A stretch of 15,317 bases of DNA from Actinomycetes bacterium (GTDB taxonomy: Bacteria; Actinomycetota; CALGFH01). Numbering within the stretch: the stretch's first letter is position 1; each line of letters starts with the position of its first letter. The notes beneath the pieces are model-generated. The model saw nothing but the letters and a program-made list of their open reading frames with translations, searched no databases and was not told the DNA's origin. This document shows, piece by piece, positions 14,587-15,317 of this stretch. Location: positions 1-15,317 of the forward strand of contig JASLIH010000131.1 of the NCBI GenBank assembly GCA_030152105.1. Direction: 5' to 3'. The position numbers and the translations under genes were made by a program.

Positions 14587-15235
14587 GACGTGGCGGTGTG
14601 GACGATGCGGTAGTCGGACTGGATGGCGTTGCGGCCCTCGAACGACCACACCATCCCGTGCCCGGGCAGGCTGACCGTGTGGTGGTGGGCCCGGCCGACG
14701 TAGGCCGGGGAGCCCGGGACGGTCGAGAACAGCGAATCACGCAGGGTCGTGACGGTGGCGCCGTCGGCGCTGCGGAACGGCGCCATCTCCGCGGACACGA
14801 CCTCGCCGATGCGCAGGGTGCCGGCCCCGTCGCGGATCTCGTGGACGATCGGCGCCCGCTCGACGGCCACGACCTCGCCGACCAGCCCGGCCAGGTCGGC
14901 CAGGGGCCCGCCCAGCCGCCCGTGGTAGGCGTCCAGGATGGCCTGGAACTGCTCCTCGCTGGCCCGGTCGTCGACGAAGCTCACCACCTGCCAGCTGCCC
15001 GGGGTCAGGACGTTGCCGGGGATGTGGCAGACGTTGATGAACGACAGCCCGCTGACGTCGATCCCCGGATCGTCCCCCGCTCGAAGCGGTAGGCGTTGAA
15101 CGCGTCGCAGCTGCCACCGTCGGGGTCGGCGCCCACCCAGCAGGGGCACAGCACCCCGCACGAGCACGCCTCCAGCAGCGTTCCCTCCAGGTCGTAGACG
15201 GTCCTGGTCGTGGCCGCCCGCTCGGTCGTGGTCAT
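14583..15235 (-). pseudogene. DUF1326 family protein with a one-base frameshift
   Basis: The N-terminal frame (ATG 15235, 58 residues to the break) reads YDLEGTLLEACSCGVLCPCW with Cys24, 26, 30, 32 and 43, the DUF1326 start. After Arg57-Gly58 the match moves to the next frame, IDVSGLSFINVCHIPGNVL, and continues through GGPLADLAGLVGEVVAVERAPI and FSTVPGSPAYVG to the stop at 14583. Adding one G to the four-G run on the minus strand (plus-strand C at 15063-15066) restores a protein of about 218 residues, the normal size. Both halves are well conserved, so a sequencing or assembly indel, or a very recent mutation, is more likely than old decay. The start is set by AGGAGA at 15241-15246, 5 nt upstream; an ATG at 15265 has no proper spacing. 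Function is unknown; the CxCxxxCPCW motif suggests metal or redox chemistry. Confidence 0.8.
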
Positions 15236-15240
15236 GACGG

Positions 15241-15246
15241 TCTCCT
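15241..15246 (-). promoter_or_regulatory. Ribosome binding site of the DUF1326 gene
   Basis: On the minus strand AGGAGA lies 5 nt before the ATG at 15235. It decides against the earlier ATG at 15265, whose GGAGG touches the start codon directly. Confidence 0.6.
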
Positions 15247-15277
15247 CTCGGTCGGTGGCGGCCATCCTCCGGGCGGC

Positions 15278-15301
15278 CGTGGCAGTGGCGTTGCAGCCAC
15301 G
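15278..15301. other. Inverted repeat upstream of the DUF1326 gene
   Basis: CGTGGC at 15278-15283 pairs with GCCACG at 15296-15301 around a 12-nt spacer. It lies about 45 nt upstream of the DUF1326 start and could be an operator or a chance GC palindrome. The rest of 15247-15317 shows no clear promoter or gene. Confidence 0.25.
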
Positions 15302-15317
15302 CCCGTCAGCCGTGTCA

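Noticed and set aside
12752..14740. A 662-residue minus-strand frame spanning exonuclease III and the DUF2182 gene
   Set aside because: It overlaps two genes with clear family motifs on the same strand in other frames; its translation is Arg/Pro/Gly-rich shadow sequence.

Overview
This is a very GC-rich segment with strong G/C bias at third codon positions, GTG as well as ATG starts, and purine-rich Shine-Dalgarno sites. It most resembles a high-GC actinobacterium, probably from soil or an uncultured lineage. Taxonomy is inferred from base composition and gene content only. No tRNA, rRNA, transposase, phage gene or CRISPR array is visible.

Region 1 (about 1-281) is non-coding. It has a G-run-rich tract at 14-76, a near-perfect 19-nt inverted repeat (114-132) containing a TATAGT -10-like hexamer, and a leader of about 150 nt with two hairpins before the first gene.

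Region 2 (282-12833) is eleven co-directional plus-strand genes with gaps of at most about 60 nt and two ATGA overlaps. It reads as one long operon with a possible internal promoter near 3577. In order: NCS2 purine (urate/xanthine) permease fused to an OHCU-decarboxylase-like domain; 8-oxoguanine deaminase; hydroxypyruvate isomerase; tartronate semialdehyde reductase; glyoxylate carboligase; glycerate 2-kinase; a small stand-alone protein resembling the C-terminal domain of allophanate hydrolase; allantoinase; allantoicase fused to an apparently intact OHCU decarboxylase; 5-hydroxyisourate hydrolase; urate oxidase. Together they can take urate (imported, or made from 8-oxoguanine) through 5-hydroxyisourate, OHCU, allantoin, allantoate and ureidoglycolate to glyoxylate, then through tartronate semialdehyde and glycerate to 2-phosphoglycerate. 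Xanthine dehydrogenase, urease, a recognised ureidoglycolate lyase and the regulator are not in the window.

Region 3 (12877-15317) is on the minus strand: exodeoxyribonuclease III, convergent with the urate operon, then a coupled DUF1326-DUF2182 gene pair. The DUF1326 gene has a one-base frameshift in a short G run. The 43-nt gap between the convergent genes (12834-12876) holds no terminator I can recognise.

The most unusual points are two OHCU-decarboxylase domains in one operon, each fused to a different partner. The permease-linked copy has lost the expected catalytic His and Glu, while the allantoicase-linked copy keeps them. The small AtzF-C-like protein sits where a ureidoglycolate-processing enzyme would be expected.
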